Source of the DNA: Erinaceus europaeus | Taxonomy: Eukaryota; Chordata; Mammalia; Eulipotyphla; Erinaceidae | Length of the DNA stretch: 64,000 bases | Reading direction: 5' to 3' | Assembly: GCF_950295315.1 (NCBI RefSeq) | Contig: NC_080175.1 | Coordinates: 64,071,353-64,135,352 of the forward strand | In this document: one piece after another, positions 11,750 through 20,322 of the stretch | Layout of the letters: each line of letters begins with the position of its first letter | How positions within the stretch are numbered: the first letter of the stretch is position 1 | Notes under the pieces: model-generated | Seen by the model: only the letters and a program-made list of their open reading frames with translations | Database searches by the model: none | What the model was told of the DNA's origin: nothing | Made by a program: the position numbers and the translations under genes

Positions 11750-11924
11750 ACCTCCTCAGGTGTCTATCTTTCTCTCCTCCTCTCTGTCTTCCCCTCTTCT
11801 CTCCATTTCTCTCTGTCCTATCCAATAACGACAACAACAATAATAGCTACAACAATAAAAAACAACAAGGGCAACAAACGGGAATAAATAAATAAAATAA
11901 ATATTTTAAAAAATAGACTTCCTA

Positions 11925-14827
11925 GCTTCCTTCTATCCTAAGGTCCCTACTTTTATCTGCTTTATTCCTACTTTACGGTTCCTGTAGATTAAACATTTTG
12001 TTCTGATTTCCATTTTACTGCAGTTCAACCACCAGATTGCAGATGCTACTATGATTCCATACTAACTGCCCTGGGAAGATGACCTCACCAATGCTTACTG
12101 AAACCCCACCTTTCCAGAGGAAGATGGACAAGAAACAAAATGTGAGCTGAGCTGTTGGAGTGACAGAGTGGTTGAAAATATACTCTTATCAGTCATTTCG
12201 TATATAAACATTGTTTAAGCTCACAGAGTTCATAGGATTTTAAAATTCTACCCTACACACTTTGATTTAAAGAGTTTTTGTCTAGGTGTTGCTCATTCAA
12301 GAAAACAAAATCACCAAATATATTTAGCAACTTTTTTTTTCTTTTCTCTTGTCTTAATTGTGTAAGGAATGATGCTCATGGGCTACTTTGATGTTTATAT
12401 GCTTTTAGTCACATGACTGCAGAAAAGTAGAAACAATCAGATAAAAATAAGAAAAATACTGAGATCACATGAAGCAAGAGATAATTCCAAAAACAGAATA
12501 TTCCTTCTCCAACTATTCATAATCTTGCAGAAAATATCGAGTAACATATTTCTTCCAGGACTTTTTCTAAGATCAGTTTTGCTAAGATTATTAATTTTTA
12601 AAATACCTTACCATTATTAAGCACAAATAAATGTTATTTTTAAGTAATATATGATACCACTTTTCAGTATCTTAGCAAGGCTTATTATTTACACAGAGAA
12701 AAATTTTGATCTCCCCAATCCCCTGTGATGCCATTTCCTCTGGGACCTGCACTTGTAGCTGAGCACTGTTGTACTCAGTTTAAGGAATAATGGCTCCTGC
12801 CACATGTCCTGAGTATTTTTCCTACCTTGTTCATTATGCACCTAATAAACCTGTCCCATTTTGATAAACCTCAAACAAAAGCCCACGGGAAGATTTAATT
12901 ATTTCATTATACCTGGAACCCAGTGTGGGGCACTAGATATTTAAGAATAATGAAAAAAAAATTATGTGGGCTTTTGTTGGGGTTTATCACAGCATAGCAT
13001 ATTTATTAGGTGCATAAAAATCAGAGGCCCAAAAGGGCTGAACTTCCGACAGTAGTGTTCTTGAGTAATCTTCCATGCTCACAATTCCTTGTGAATTTAG
13101 GTACTTTTGTCCTATGCTCTTGACTCCAAACTGATGTCCAGTGTATGCTAATTATGTTCATCTCTCATAATTACTTTTGCTTTCTGTCAGTAAAGCCATG
13201 TTCGCAATACCATAGTGCCAAAATATCTCCCTACCACAGGATTTTGGAGTCCTGTAAAGTCTGTGAATTTGATTTGTTAGACCTTGTCACATCTCTATAT
13301 CTCATATATATTATTTGAAATTGAAATCTTAAGGATATATCTACACAAAAATGTTCATTAAAATATTATTCATAATAACACAGAAAACATAAGTGTTTAT
13401 TGAGCTAGTAAAATAGATCACTTGAATAGTGTATTGTTTGGCCATATGCCTGACAGGTTTGAGTCCAGCCCTACCACATTGAAGAAAGCTTTAAAGCTAT
13501 GATCTCAGAGTGTGTGTCTTTATAAAAAAAGAATGAACAAAACAATATACATTTTCATTAGTGAATGACTGGTAAAGACAATATGGTAGATACATATAAT
13601 ATTTTAAAAATTCAGCATTAAAAAGAAAGTGAGAGGTGAACCTACATGATCTTATACTAAATCACATAATGACATAAACTAGACTCAGAAAGACATTTGC
13701 CATATGATTCCAGTTAAATGATAATTCTAAATGTGTCAAGCTCACAGAAATAGAGAGTGGAATATTGGTTACCAAGGGTTGGGTAAAGGGAAAAATAGTT
13801 TCTTTCATTCTATAAAGTTATATTGAAAATATATGTAGTGATCTTAATTTTATATAAAATACATAAACTGGTAATCAACTTATGGTTGCATTGTGTCTAT
13901 AAACAGTATGAATTAAAGAACCACAATGTAGAAATAATCCAAATAGTTTTCATATATTTACATAAAAACTCCCCTCAACAATATATCAGTTCATCTACCG
14001 TAAAACAGTATAACTGTATATTTACTACACATTTAAGAATCCAAGAATATCAGTATATAAATATATTTCCCACAAGATTCACATGTAAAAATAATTATGA
14101 ATTCATACACAATAAAATAGGAAAAACTAAGTCCATTATATTTCTCTTTGGTTGCACAATGGAATAATTTACCTTTACTATGTACTTTATAACAGCATTA
14201 ATAGGGATGAGAATTTGTCAAAGTGTTGTAATGAAGGCAATCTTGTCAGTATTTAATTTCTCAAGGGGGTTTTAAGTAGAACCCAAATAAAACAATAATC
14301 CATCTCCTTAAGTATCTTTAATATAGTGCATCCTAGCTTATTAAATCTTGAAAACTTGTTCATATTTAATTAAAGCAGATTGGCAGGAGAATTTTCTTTT
14401 TACCAGTATCACTTTGCTTTTTAACTACTCTGTTCCACACTTTTTTAAATAAAAGTTTGTATGATTTGCATCTATATATTTTAAATAAAAGCTGATATAA
14501 TTAATAGGTATGTGTTACTATAAAACAATTCATCATATAATACAAGGTCTTGCCTCTTCCAATACTCAGGTTGACCTTTTTAGAAATACTGCCACAACTA
14601 GAAGTCTTACTCATTGATGGAACTTAAGAAAAAAAAAAAGAGAAGACAGAATGAAATGTTAATGAACAAATCTTTAATGTTGGACTTTAGTGCAGCAGAT
14701 TAGCAGATTCAAGAACTTGAAAGAGGAAAGATAGGAGAGAGTTGAGGCTCGAATTTCTAAGATGAAGAAAGATGGTAACTTGATGGGAAAAGATAGATGT
14801 ATTGATACCTATCATGGGGAGATAAGA
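11925..14827. other. Unique AT-rich DNA, no gene seen
   Basis: Nearly 3 kb without a convincing gene. It holds the inverted repeat at 12834-13017 and a possible decayed SINE near 13435-13530. The open frame at 13823-14167 (114 codons) is AT-driven, low in complexity and without a recognisable domain. Confidence 0.55.
12834..13017. repeat. Imperfect inverted repeat
   Basis: The arms 12834-12886 and 12966-13017 are reverse complements with mismatches. Both contain ttatgcacctaataaa at the outer end and caaaagcccac at the inner end, around an 80-bp loop. It may be an old palindromic DNA element or two inverted pieces of an older repeat. I do not recognise a family. Confidence 0.7.
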
Positions 14828-14837
14828 AACAATACAC

Positions 14838-15146
14838 TGTCGTTAAAGTTCAGGGCTCCAGCAGGCCAGGCTAGCTTCGAGGCTGTAAACAGAGATTCAG
14901 GGACACAGGGCTGGGCCAGGAAGTTGCATTTCTTTATTCACGAATGACGATTCATAAACTAACCCAAACTTATCACCACACAGATCTGTTCTGCAACCTT
15001 CTCCTCCGGCGGCCACGCCAAGAACTCCCGAACTCTGTAGGGGTTCTGGGGGTGGGGAGAAGGGCGCATGTGAAACTAGCAGGGGCCATACCACAATCTC
15101 CCAGAGGCTGGGGGGTGAGACCAAAACCAATGTGAAGTATACAACA
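14838..15146 (-). mobile_element. ERV LTR, minus strand, U5 end outward
   Basis: A 309-bp long terminal repeat. Read on the minus strand it starts TGTTGTATACTTCAC, has an AATAAA signal and ends ...ACGACA. It closely resembles the solo LTR at 46775-47067. A purine-rich tract precedes its start on the minus strand (15148-15165), which marks it as a 3' LTR. I see no viral gene. Class II (ERVK-like) is suggested by the TGTTG start and the 6-bp target duplication, and is inference. Confidence 0.85.
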
Positions 15147-15147
15147 A

Positions 15148-15165
15148 CTCCCCCTTTTCTTTTTA
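15148..15165 (-). other. Polypurine tract of minus ERV
   Basis: On the minus strand an A/G run ending in GGGGGAG lies directly before the LTR start, the usual place where plus-strand DNA synthesis is primed. The tract at 16223-16239 is its counterpart on the plus strand. Confidence 0.8.
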
Positions 15166-15181
15166 ACTAAATGACCATAGT

Positions 15182-15211
15182 TGTTGTATGCTTCACATTG
15201 GTTTTGGTCTC
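15182..15211 (+). mobile_element. Stub of LTR start, plus strand
   Basis: The first 30 bases of the same LTR family (TGTTGTATGCTTCAC...) occur here in plus orientation, only 35 bp from the start of the oppositely oriented LTR. The two starts form a 30-bp inverted repeat around the polypurine tract. The rest of the LTR is missing. Confidence 0.8.
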
Positions 15212-16222
15212 GCCCCCGAATGGCTAAGACAGTACAGATCTAAATTCGTGTTTAAAATGACATGTCTTCGTAACAAAGGTTTCTCTCCTTGTGTATTAAA
15301 GAGCATGTTTATGTGTGTGTTTAAAGTTTGGTAACATTAACTTTAAGGTTAAAAATATAACTTTAAGGCTATATACTTACCAGACAGAGTTAAATGAAAA
15401 AGGTTTTCAACATAGTTCTCATAAAGGTAAAATTAACTTACATTCAAAGTCTGAATTAAAAATTAGTTAAAAATCAATATATTTTAACTAAGTTAGTAAA
15501 AAAAAAAAAAAACCTGCGCACACCTAGGGTGTGTCTTCATCTTGAATGGGTGTAACAAAAGGTTAAAAAGACACTGTTGATATGTAAAACTCTCAAATTC
15601 CTTCTCAATTAAAAACTTTAGATTGTGCTATGGTTATGCTAATGATTCTCATGTACGAGGTTTTTTTCCATGGTTCTTAAGTTTACCTTTTCACATTCTA
15701 TTGTTTAAACTTTAAACAACCTTAAAATCATACTAAAAAAGACTTCCAATTGTAATAGAGTTATCAATTGTGATAAACTTCTAACCTGCTACAAGTTTTG
15801 TTTCACAGTAAGTAAATTGCAGCTGTCAAGTTCTCTACAGAAAAGCAGAATTCCAGCAGCTGACCTTCCTCATACAACGTTCCACCCCCTGGCATTCTTC
15901 CATGAACATCTGCTTTGGACTGACATTTCTATCAGACTCACTGGTACACCTCTTGGACACTTTGCAGCTTCCCTTTATGCTGCTGGGTTTCTCTAGGCCA
16001 TATCCCCACCTCCATGCTAGGTAATGCCCACAGAAAAAAAATGCCCGTCGAGGCACGTAAAGCCCCCCAGAGGCAAAAAAAAGGTCCTCCTCAGGCCTTC
16101 CCTTGGCAGCACACTGGTTCTTGTCTTACATGTTCCTCTTTGTGCCAGTTTCTTTTTTGAAAATGCCTGTACTATATAGGTTTCTGTTCACCCCACACCC
16201 CTGATACCGTGGTCCTTTAGTT
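15212..16222 (+). mobile_element. ERV internal region, non-coding
   Basis: About 1 kb between the LTR stub and the plus-strand polypurine tract. I recognise no gag, pro, pol or env reading frame; the open frame at 15835-16056 on the minus strand has no family resemblance. Its last 25 bases match the sequence before the minus-strand polypurine tract, so at least the right end belongs to the same ERV family. This looks like a non-autonomous or heavily deleted element. Confidence 0.65.
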
Positions 16223-16239
16223 AAAAAGAAAAGGGGGAA
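16223..16239 (+). other. Polypurine tract of plus ERV
   Basis: An uninterrupted A/G run ending in GGGGGAA directly before the LTR start at 16241. The preceding bases (ggtcctttagtt) match those at the minus-strand tract. Confidence 0.8.
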
Positions 16240-16240
16240 T

Positions 16241-16525
16241 TGTTGGTATGTTTCATCTTGGTTCGGTCTCCTTCCCCCCACCTCTGGGAGATTGTGGTTT
16301 AGCCCTGCTACTTTCTCGCGCGCCCCTTTGTCCCTGCCCCAAAGAACCCCTACGGACTTCCAGAGGTTGCGGCAGCAGCTGCCGGGGTAGAAAGATGGAG
16401 AAGCACATGGTGTGGTGATTTGGCCCGCTCATGAATAGAGATTAAACTGCAGCTTCTCAGCTCAGCCATGTGTCTCTGGTTGTCTCTATTACCCGCCCGC
16501 GAAGCCAGCCTGAACTTTAACGGCA
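16241..16525 (+). mobile_element. ERV LTR, plus strand, U5 end outward
   Basis: A 285-bp LTR starting TGTTGGTATG after a polypurine tract and ending ...AACTTTAACGGCA. It shares the layout and several stretches (gggagattgtgg, gaacccctac) with the LTR at 14838-15146 but is clearly diverged from it, so the two belong to different subfamilies. It is flanked on the right by acacac (16526-16531), which pairs with atacac at 14832-14837. Confidence 0.8.
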
Positions 16526-16531
16526 ACACAC

Positions 16532-17621
16532 TTTTTTTTTTTTTTACTGTGGTCTCTCTCTTTTTTTTTTTATTTAAGAAAGGAGACATTCACCAGGTTC
16601 CAGATGTCATCAGGATGCCAGCCAGGCTTCACTGGACTGAAGACCCCACCAATGTGTCCTGGAGCTCTGCTTCCCCAGAGACCCACACTACTAGGGAAAG
16701 AGAGAGGCAGACTGGGAGTATGGACCAACCAGTCAATGCCCATGTTCAGCGGGGAAGCAATTACAGAAGCCAGACCTTCCACCTTCTACAACGCAGAATG
16801 ACCCTGGGTCCATGCTCCCAGAGGGATAGAGAGTGGGAAAGGTATCAGGGGAGGGGGTAGGATATGGAGGTTGGGTGGTGGGAATTATGTGAAGTTGTAC
16901 CCCTCCTACCCTATGTTTTTGTTAATTTATCCTTTCTTAAATTAAAAAAAAATCAAGAAATAAAAATAAATAAAAAAAAGAAAGGAGACTTTAACAAAAT
17001 CATAGGATGGGGGTGTACAACTCCACACAATTCCTACCACCCAATTTCCATATCCCATACCCTCCCCAATAGCTTTCTCATTCTCTATCCCTCTGGGAGC
17101 ATGGATCCAGGGTCTTTGTGGGTTGCAGAAGGTTGAAGGTCTGGCTTCTGTAATTGCTTCCCTGCTGAACATGGGCATTGACTGGTCGATCCATACTCCC
17201 AGTCTGCTTCTCTCTTTCCCTAGTAAGGTGAGTCTCTGAGGAAGCGAGCTCCAGGATGCATTGGTGGGGTCTTGAGTCCAGGGAAGCCTGGCTGGCAGTG
17301 TCCACAGACTTCAAGTGTGGAACGACAACCCTTCAGCTTCATCACTCAGGAGAGACCTTTCCTTTCATAGTATTCTCTAATTCCATCCCAGGTGGTTCAC
17401 TTCCTAACAAAGTCCCAAAACCTAGATATAGACTAAGCTCCAGGAGATAGAGCATATGTTCACATGTATCCATAAACTAGGGCAAAAATATACCTGAAAG
17501 CAGTAGTACACTAGAATTTATAGTGAGTACTCCCCAACACTTCATCTCCACTATTCCAACCTTTGGGTCTATGATTCTTCAACAATTTGATTGGCTTTGT
17601 ATGTTAACTCTCTTTTCAGCC
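16532..17621 (-). mobile_element. L1 3' end with inverted 5' part, interrupted
   Basis: The minus-strand L1 3' UTR runs from the poly(T) at 16532-16570 to about 17281. From about 17284 to 17621 the L1 3' UTR continues in plus orientation, the inversion expected from twin priming. The target-site duplication is aacaatacac at 17622-17631, matched at 14828-14837 beyond the ERV. A second L1 lies inside it at 16588-16977. It holds no ORF1 or ORF2 sequence. Confidence 0.8.
16588..16977 (+). mobile_element. 5'-truncated L1 3' UTR, nested
   Basis: The last part of the L1 3' UTR in plus orientation with an A-rich tail (16940-16977). It is flanked by a 12-bp duplication, aagaaaggagac, at 16576-16587 and 16978-16989, which is itself part of the host L1. 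This proves insertion of one L1 into another. Confidence 0.9.
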
Positions 17622-17730
17622 AACAATACACATTTGATAACAACAGTTTTATAAATATTCCCCCCAAAATAGTGATTTAATAATAAGAAAAATTCCAAAT
17701 GTAAATCCATTTATAGAATTAAATTGAACA

Positions 17731-17887
17731 GTGGTCCAGGAGGTGGCACAGTGGATAAAGCATTGGATTCTCAACCATGAGGTCCTGAGTTCAATGCCCG
17801 GCAGCACATGTTCCATAGTGGTGCCTGGTTTTTTTCTCTCTCTGCCTATCTTTCTCATGAATAAATAAATAAATTCTTTAGAAAAAA
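17731..17887 (+). mobile_element. tRNA-derived SINE, 'gtctgggaggt' type
   Basis: A complete copy with tRNA-like head, pyrimidine-rich middle and an AATAAATAAATAAATTCTTT tail, the layout of SINEs that keep both a polyadenylation signal and a pol III stop. It is flanked by a perfect 16-bp target-site duplication, agaattaaattgaaca, at 17715-17730 and 17888-17903. Confidence 0.95.
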
Positions 17888-18180
17888 AGAATTAAATTGA
17901 ACAATATATTAGCAAGTGATACTAATTTAATACAATTTCTTATTGAGGGGTTAATGTTTTACATTGCAGTCATTATTATATGAATAATGAATACAATGTC
18001 TTTCTAATTCACAGACATACCTAATCTAATGATGTTCTATTTAATGCATTATAGTTTATACTATTTTCACCTACCATATAAGTATTTTCTTCTGGTAAGG
18101 CAAACTAAATGGCAAATGTATTCATAGAGTTTTTTAAAGGTGTAAGAAATCAAAATGTTAGGAAATTTTTTAAGATTCTT

Positions 18181-18562
18181 TTTTTAATATATTTTTTATA
18201 TTTTATTACTTATTTATCTATTTGCCTCCAGGGATATTTCTGGGGCTGCCTGCACTATGAATCCACTGCTCTAGGAGGCAGGCGATTTTTTTCCCTTTTG
18301 TTGCCCTTGTTGTTTACCTTTGTTGTTATTATTATTATTGTTGCTGTTGTCATTGCTGTTGTTGTTGGATAGGACAGAGAGAAATCCAGAGAGGAGGGGA
18401 AGACAAAGAGGGGGAGAGAAATACACCTGCAGACCTGCTTCACCGCCTGTGAAGTGACCCCCCTGCAGGTGGTGGGGGCTCAAACTGGTATCGTTATGCC
18501 TGTCCTGGGCTTTGCTCAATGTGCGCTTAACCTGCTGCACTACTTCCTGGCCCCCGATTTTG
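18181..18562 (-). mobile_element. ERI-like SINE, long-tail form
   Basis: On the minus strand the tRNA-like head is followed by the CT-rich body, a CAA/TAA repeat stretch and an extra 3' segment ending 'cctggaggcaaa'. It is flanked by aagattctt at 18172-18180 and 18563-18571. The same 3' segment is present in the copies at 24545-24893 and 51357-51694. Confidence 0.92.
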
Positions 18563-18571
18563 AAGATTCTT

Positions 18572-19691
18572 AAAAAGTACTCTAGCATCTGCTATAGAGG
18601 AAAAAAAAAAAGAACGTCAGTACAAACTATAATCTTCAAATATTTATTCAACTTATTAGCATCTTGAACTGATACTCATGAATGTCTCTCTCACAGCCTA
18701 TTTTATACCCCCTGTATTTCAGTTAGACTATTAGATGGTTCTGTAGAATATTTATTTAATACCAGAGGAAAAAAATCAAGTCTTATTTTCAAGAGCTTTT
18801 ACTCTTTTCATCACTACTTCTGATAGCTTACTATAGCCATACCAAAGTCCACCATCCTCCACAATGGATTATTTCCAAGATGTCCAGTATATGCCTGAAA
18901 GTTCCAGTCCCAACCTATAATGTTTTTTCCTGTGATAGGAACAATGTCTAATTATCATCAATGGATATGTTTAGGTCAAATATTTCAGTAAATGTCTTAT
19001 GATTTTGGTGACTTTCTCTCACACAAAAATATTTTATTGTAGATAATATTTTGGATCCCAGTTGACAACAGGTAACTGAAACCTCAGAACTCAAAACCAT
19101 AGATAAGGGGGGGGGGTTCTATTTCTGACTTTATAGAAAAGAAAGACATTTCAGTTCATTCCCTGGATTGGTTGTGATTCATATTGGGTCCTAGTAGATA
19201 GCATTTGCTGTCTTTATATTTTAAAAATAATGATAATAAAGAGAGGCAAACATCAAACTTATGTTTACTGTCTGTTTTCCTAAGTTTTTTAAGCAAATGC
19301 CTCGCTTTTTACTCCATGACTTTATTCACTTTCACTGTATGAAAACATTATTTTTTGGAGAATTTAAATTTCAAAATATAAGAACAAAACAACTGTAACA
19401 AAAATGGAAAACCATTATTATAGCACCAATTGAAAAGGCATTGTTTTTCATTATCTTGCACATCATGGTGAATGCTTTTGTGTGTCCTAATTCATGTTTG
19501 TCTCTTATTTTTCTTATCTTTCTTCTTTTCTTCTTATTCATTTGTTTCCTTTTTTCTAAAGACATAACATAGAATAGGTATATTTATACCCTCATATTTT
19601 AAAAGAACATTTAGCATTCTTTTGTTTTTTAAGCATAGAGATGAACAAATTAAACATGTTATATATGTTTCAGTGTAAAATCCTAGGAGAA
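18572..19691. other. Unique DNA, no gene seen
   Basis: I find no recognisable repeat or coding frame apart from a G run near 19108 and A/T runs. Confidence 0.5.
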
Positions 19692-19812
19692 GGTGGGGGC
19701 AGATTTCATAATGGTTATGCAAAGAGACTCTCATCACTGAGGCTCCAAAGCCTCAGGTTCAATTCCTCACACCACCATAAGCCAGAGCTGAGCAGTGAGC
19801 TCTCTGGTAATA
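19692..19812 (+). mobile_element. tRNA-derived SINE, 'tggttatgcaaag' type
   Basis: The head 'taatggttatgcaaagagac' and the B-box-like 'caggttcaattcc' match copies at 28752-28925, 40128-40262 (minus) and 57896-58055. It is a third SINE type in the window. The tail is short and decayed. Confidence 0.8.
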
Positions 19813-20013
19813 GTAATAATATTAATAAAATCCTAGAAGATGGCTCTCAATTATTCTAAAATTCTATCACTCTAGATGTTAAAATACTCTCTCCAATACT
19901 CTGAAGTTATTTTGATTTTTATGTATAATATAAACACACACTTAAATGAGACATATCACAGCAGGTAATTCAAAGTGACAAATGGGGTGGAGAATTTATA
20001 AAAATGTTCTTTC

Positions 20014-20312
20014 GGTAGTCGGGCTGTAGCGCAGCGGGTTAAGCGCAGGTGGCGCAAAGCACAAGGACCGGCATAAGAATCCTGGTTCGAACCCCGGCTC
20101 CCCACCTGCAAGGGAGTCGCTTCACAGGCGGTGTAGCGGTCTGCAGGTGTCTATCTTTCTCTCCTCCTCTCTGTCTTCCCCTCCTCTCTCCATTTCTCTC
20201 TGTCCTATTCAACAACGACAACAACAATAATAACTACAACAATAAAACAAGGGCAACAAAAGGGAATAAATAAATAAAATAAATATTTAAAAATATATAT
20301 ATATATATATAT
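20014..20312 (+). mobile_element. ERI-like SINE, short-tail form
   Basis: A well kept copy. The head shows box-A-like 'tagcgcagcgggttaagcg' and box-B-like 'ggttcgaacccc'; the tail is AAATAAATAAAATAAATATTT followed by (AT)n. It is flanked by atgttctttc at 20004-20013 and 20313-20322. Confidence 0.95.
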
Positions 20313-20322
20313 ATGTTCTTTC

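Larger units (their letters stand above)
4224..11756 (-). mobile_element. Full-length L1 retrotransposon
   Basis: A non-LTR retrotransposon in minus orientation: 5' UTR 10419-11756, ORF1 9504-10418, ORF2 5619-9458, 3' UTR 4224-5618 and a poly(A) tail seen as T runs near 4221-4272. It is flanked by a perfect 15-bp target-site duplication, caggtgtctatcttt, at 4209-4223 and 11757-11771, inside an older SINE. ORF1 is open and ORF2 has one internal stop. The low decay points to a young insertion. Related L1 3' ends occur throughout the window. Confidence 0.96.
10419..11756 (-). promoter_or_regulatory. L1 5' UTR with repeated promoter units
   Basis: This 1.34-kb, partly CpG-rich region lies upstream of ORF1 on the minus strand. 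Two related units are visible: plus-strand phrases 'ctaattNttaacccaaatta' at about 11141 and 11604, and 'ggcctgctaaaggcagaaaa' at about 11209 and 11662, recur about 455-463 bp apart. The outermost unit (about 11600-11756) is incomplete. Each unit carries an AAGATGGC motif near its 5' side. Homopurine tracts follow nearer ORF1 (10854-11012). Mouse L1 also uses repeated promoter monomers, but I claim only similarity of layout. Confidence 0.85.
4094..11909 (+). mobile_element. tRNA-derived SINE (ERI-like) split by an L1
   Basis: The SINE head (tRNA-like, 'agcgcagg' after box A) lies at 4094-4223 and the body with CAA/TAA-rich tail at 11757-11909. A full-length L1 sits between them. The SINE itself is flanked by a 15-bp target-site duplication, aaaatagacttccta, at 4079-4093 and 11910-11924. 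This shows that the SINE went in first and the L1 later. Tail type: short form ending in AAATAAAATAAATATTT. Confidence 0.93.
14828..17631. other. Three-layer nest: L1, ERV composite, second L1
   Basis: The 10-bp target-site duplication aacaatacac occurs at 14828-14837 and 17622-17631. Between the copies lie the ERV composite (14838-16525), a short repeat of the site (16526-16531), the poly(T) end of a minus-strand L1 (16532-16587 and 16990-17621) and another L1 (16588-16977) inside it. The order of events follows from the duplications: outer L1 first; ERV and inner L1 later. Confidence 0.8.

Noticed and set aside
15835..16056. Minus-strand 73-codon frame inside the ERV composite as a viral gene
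   Set aside because: No resemblance to any retroviral protein domain, and it is too short.
20014..20110. tRNA-like head with A and B boxes
   Set aside because: It is part of a SINE with tail and target duplication, not a functional tRNA gene; no proper cloverleaf with anticodon arm was found.
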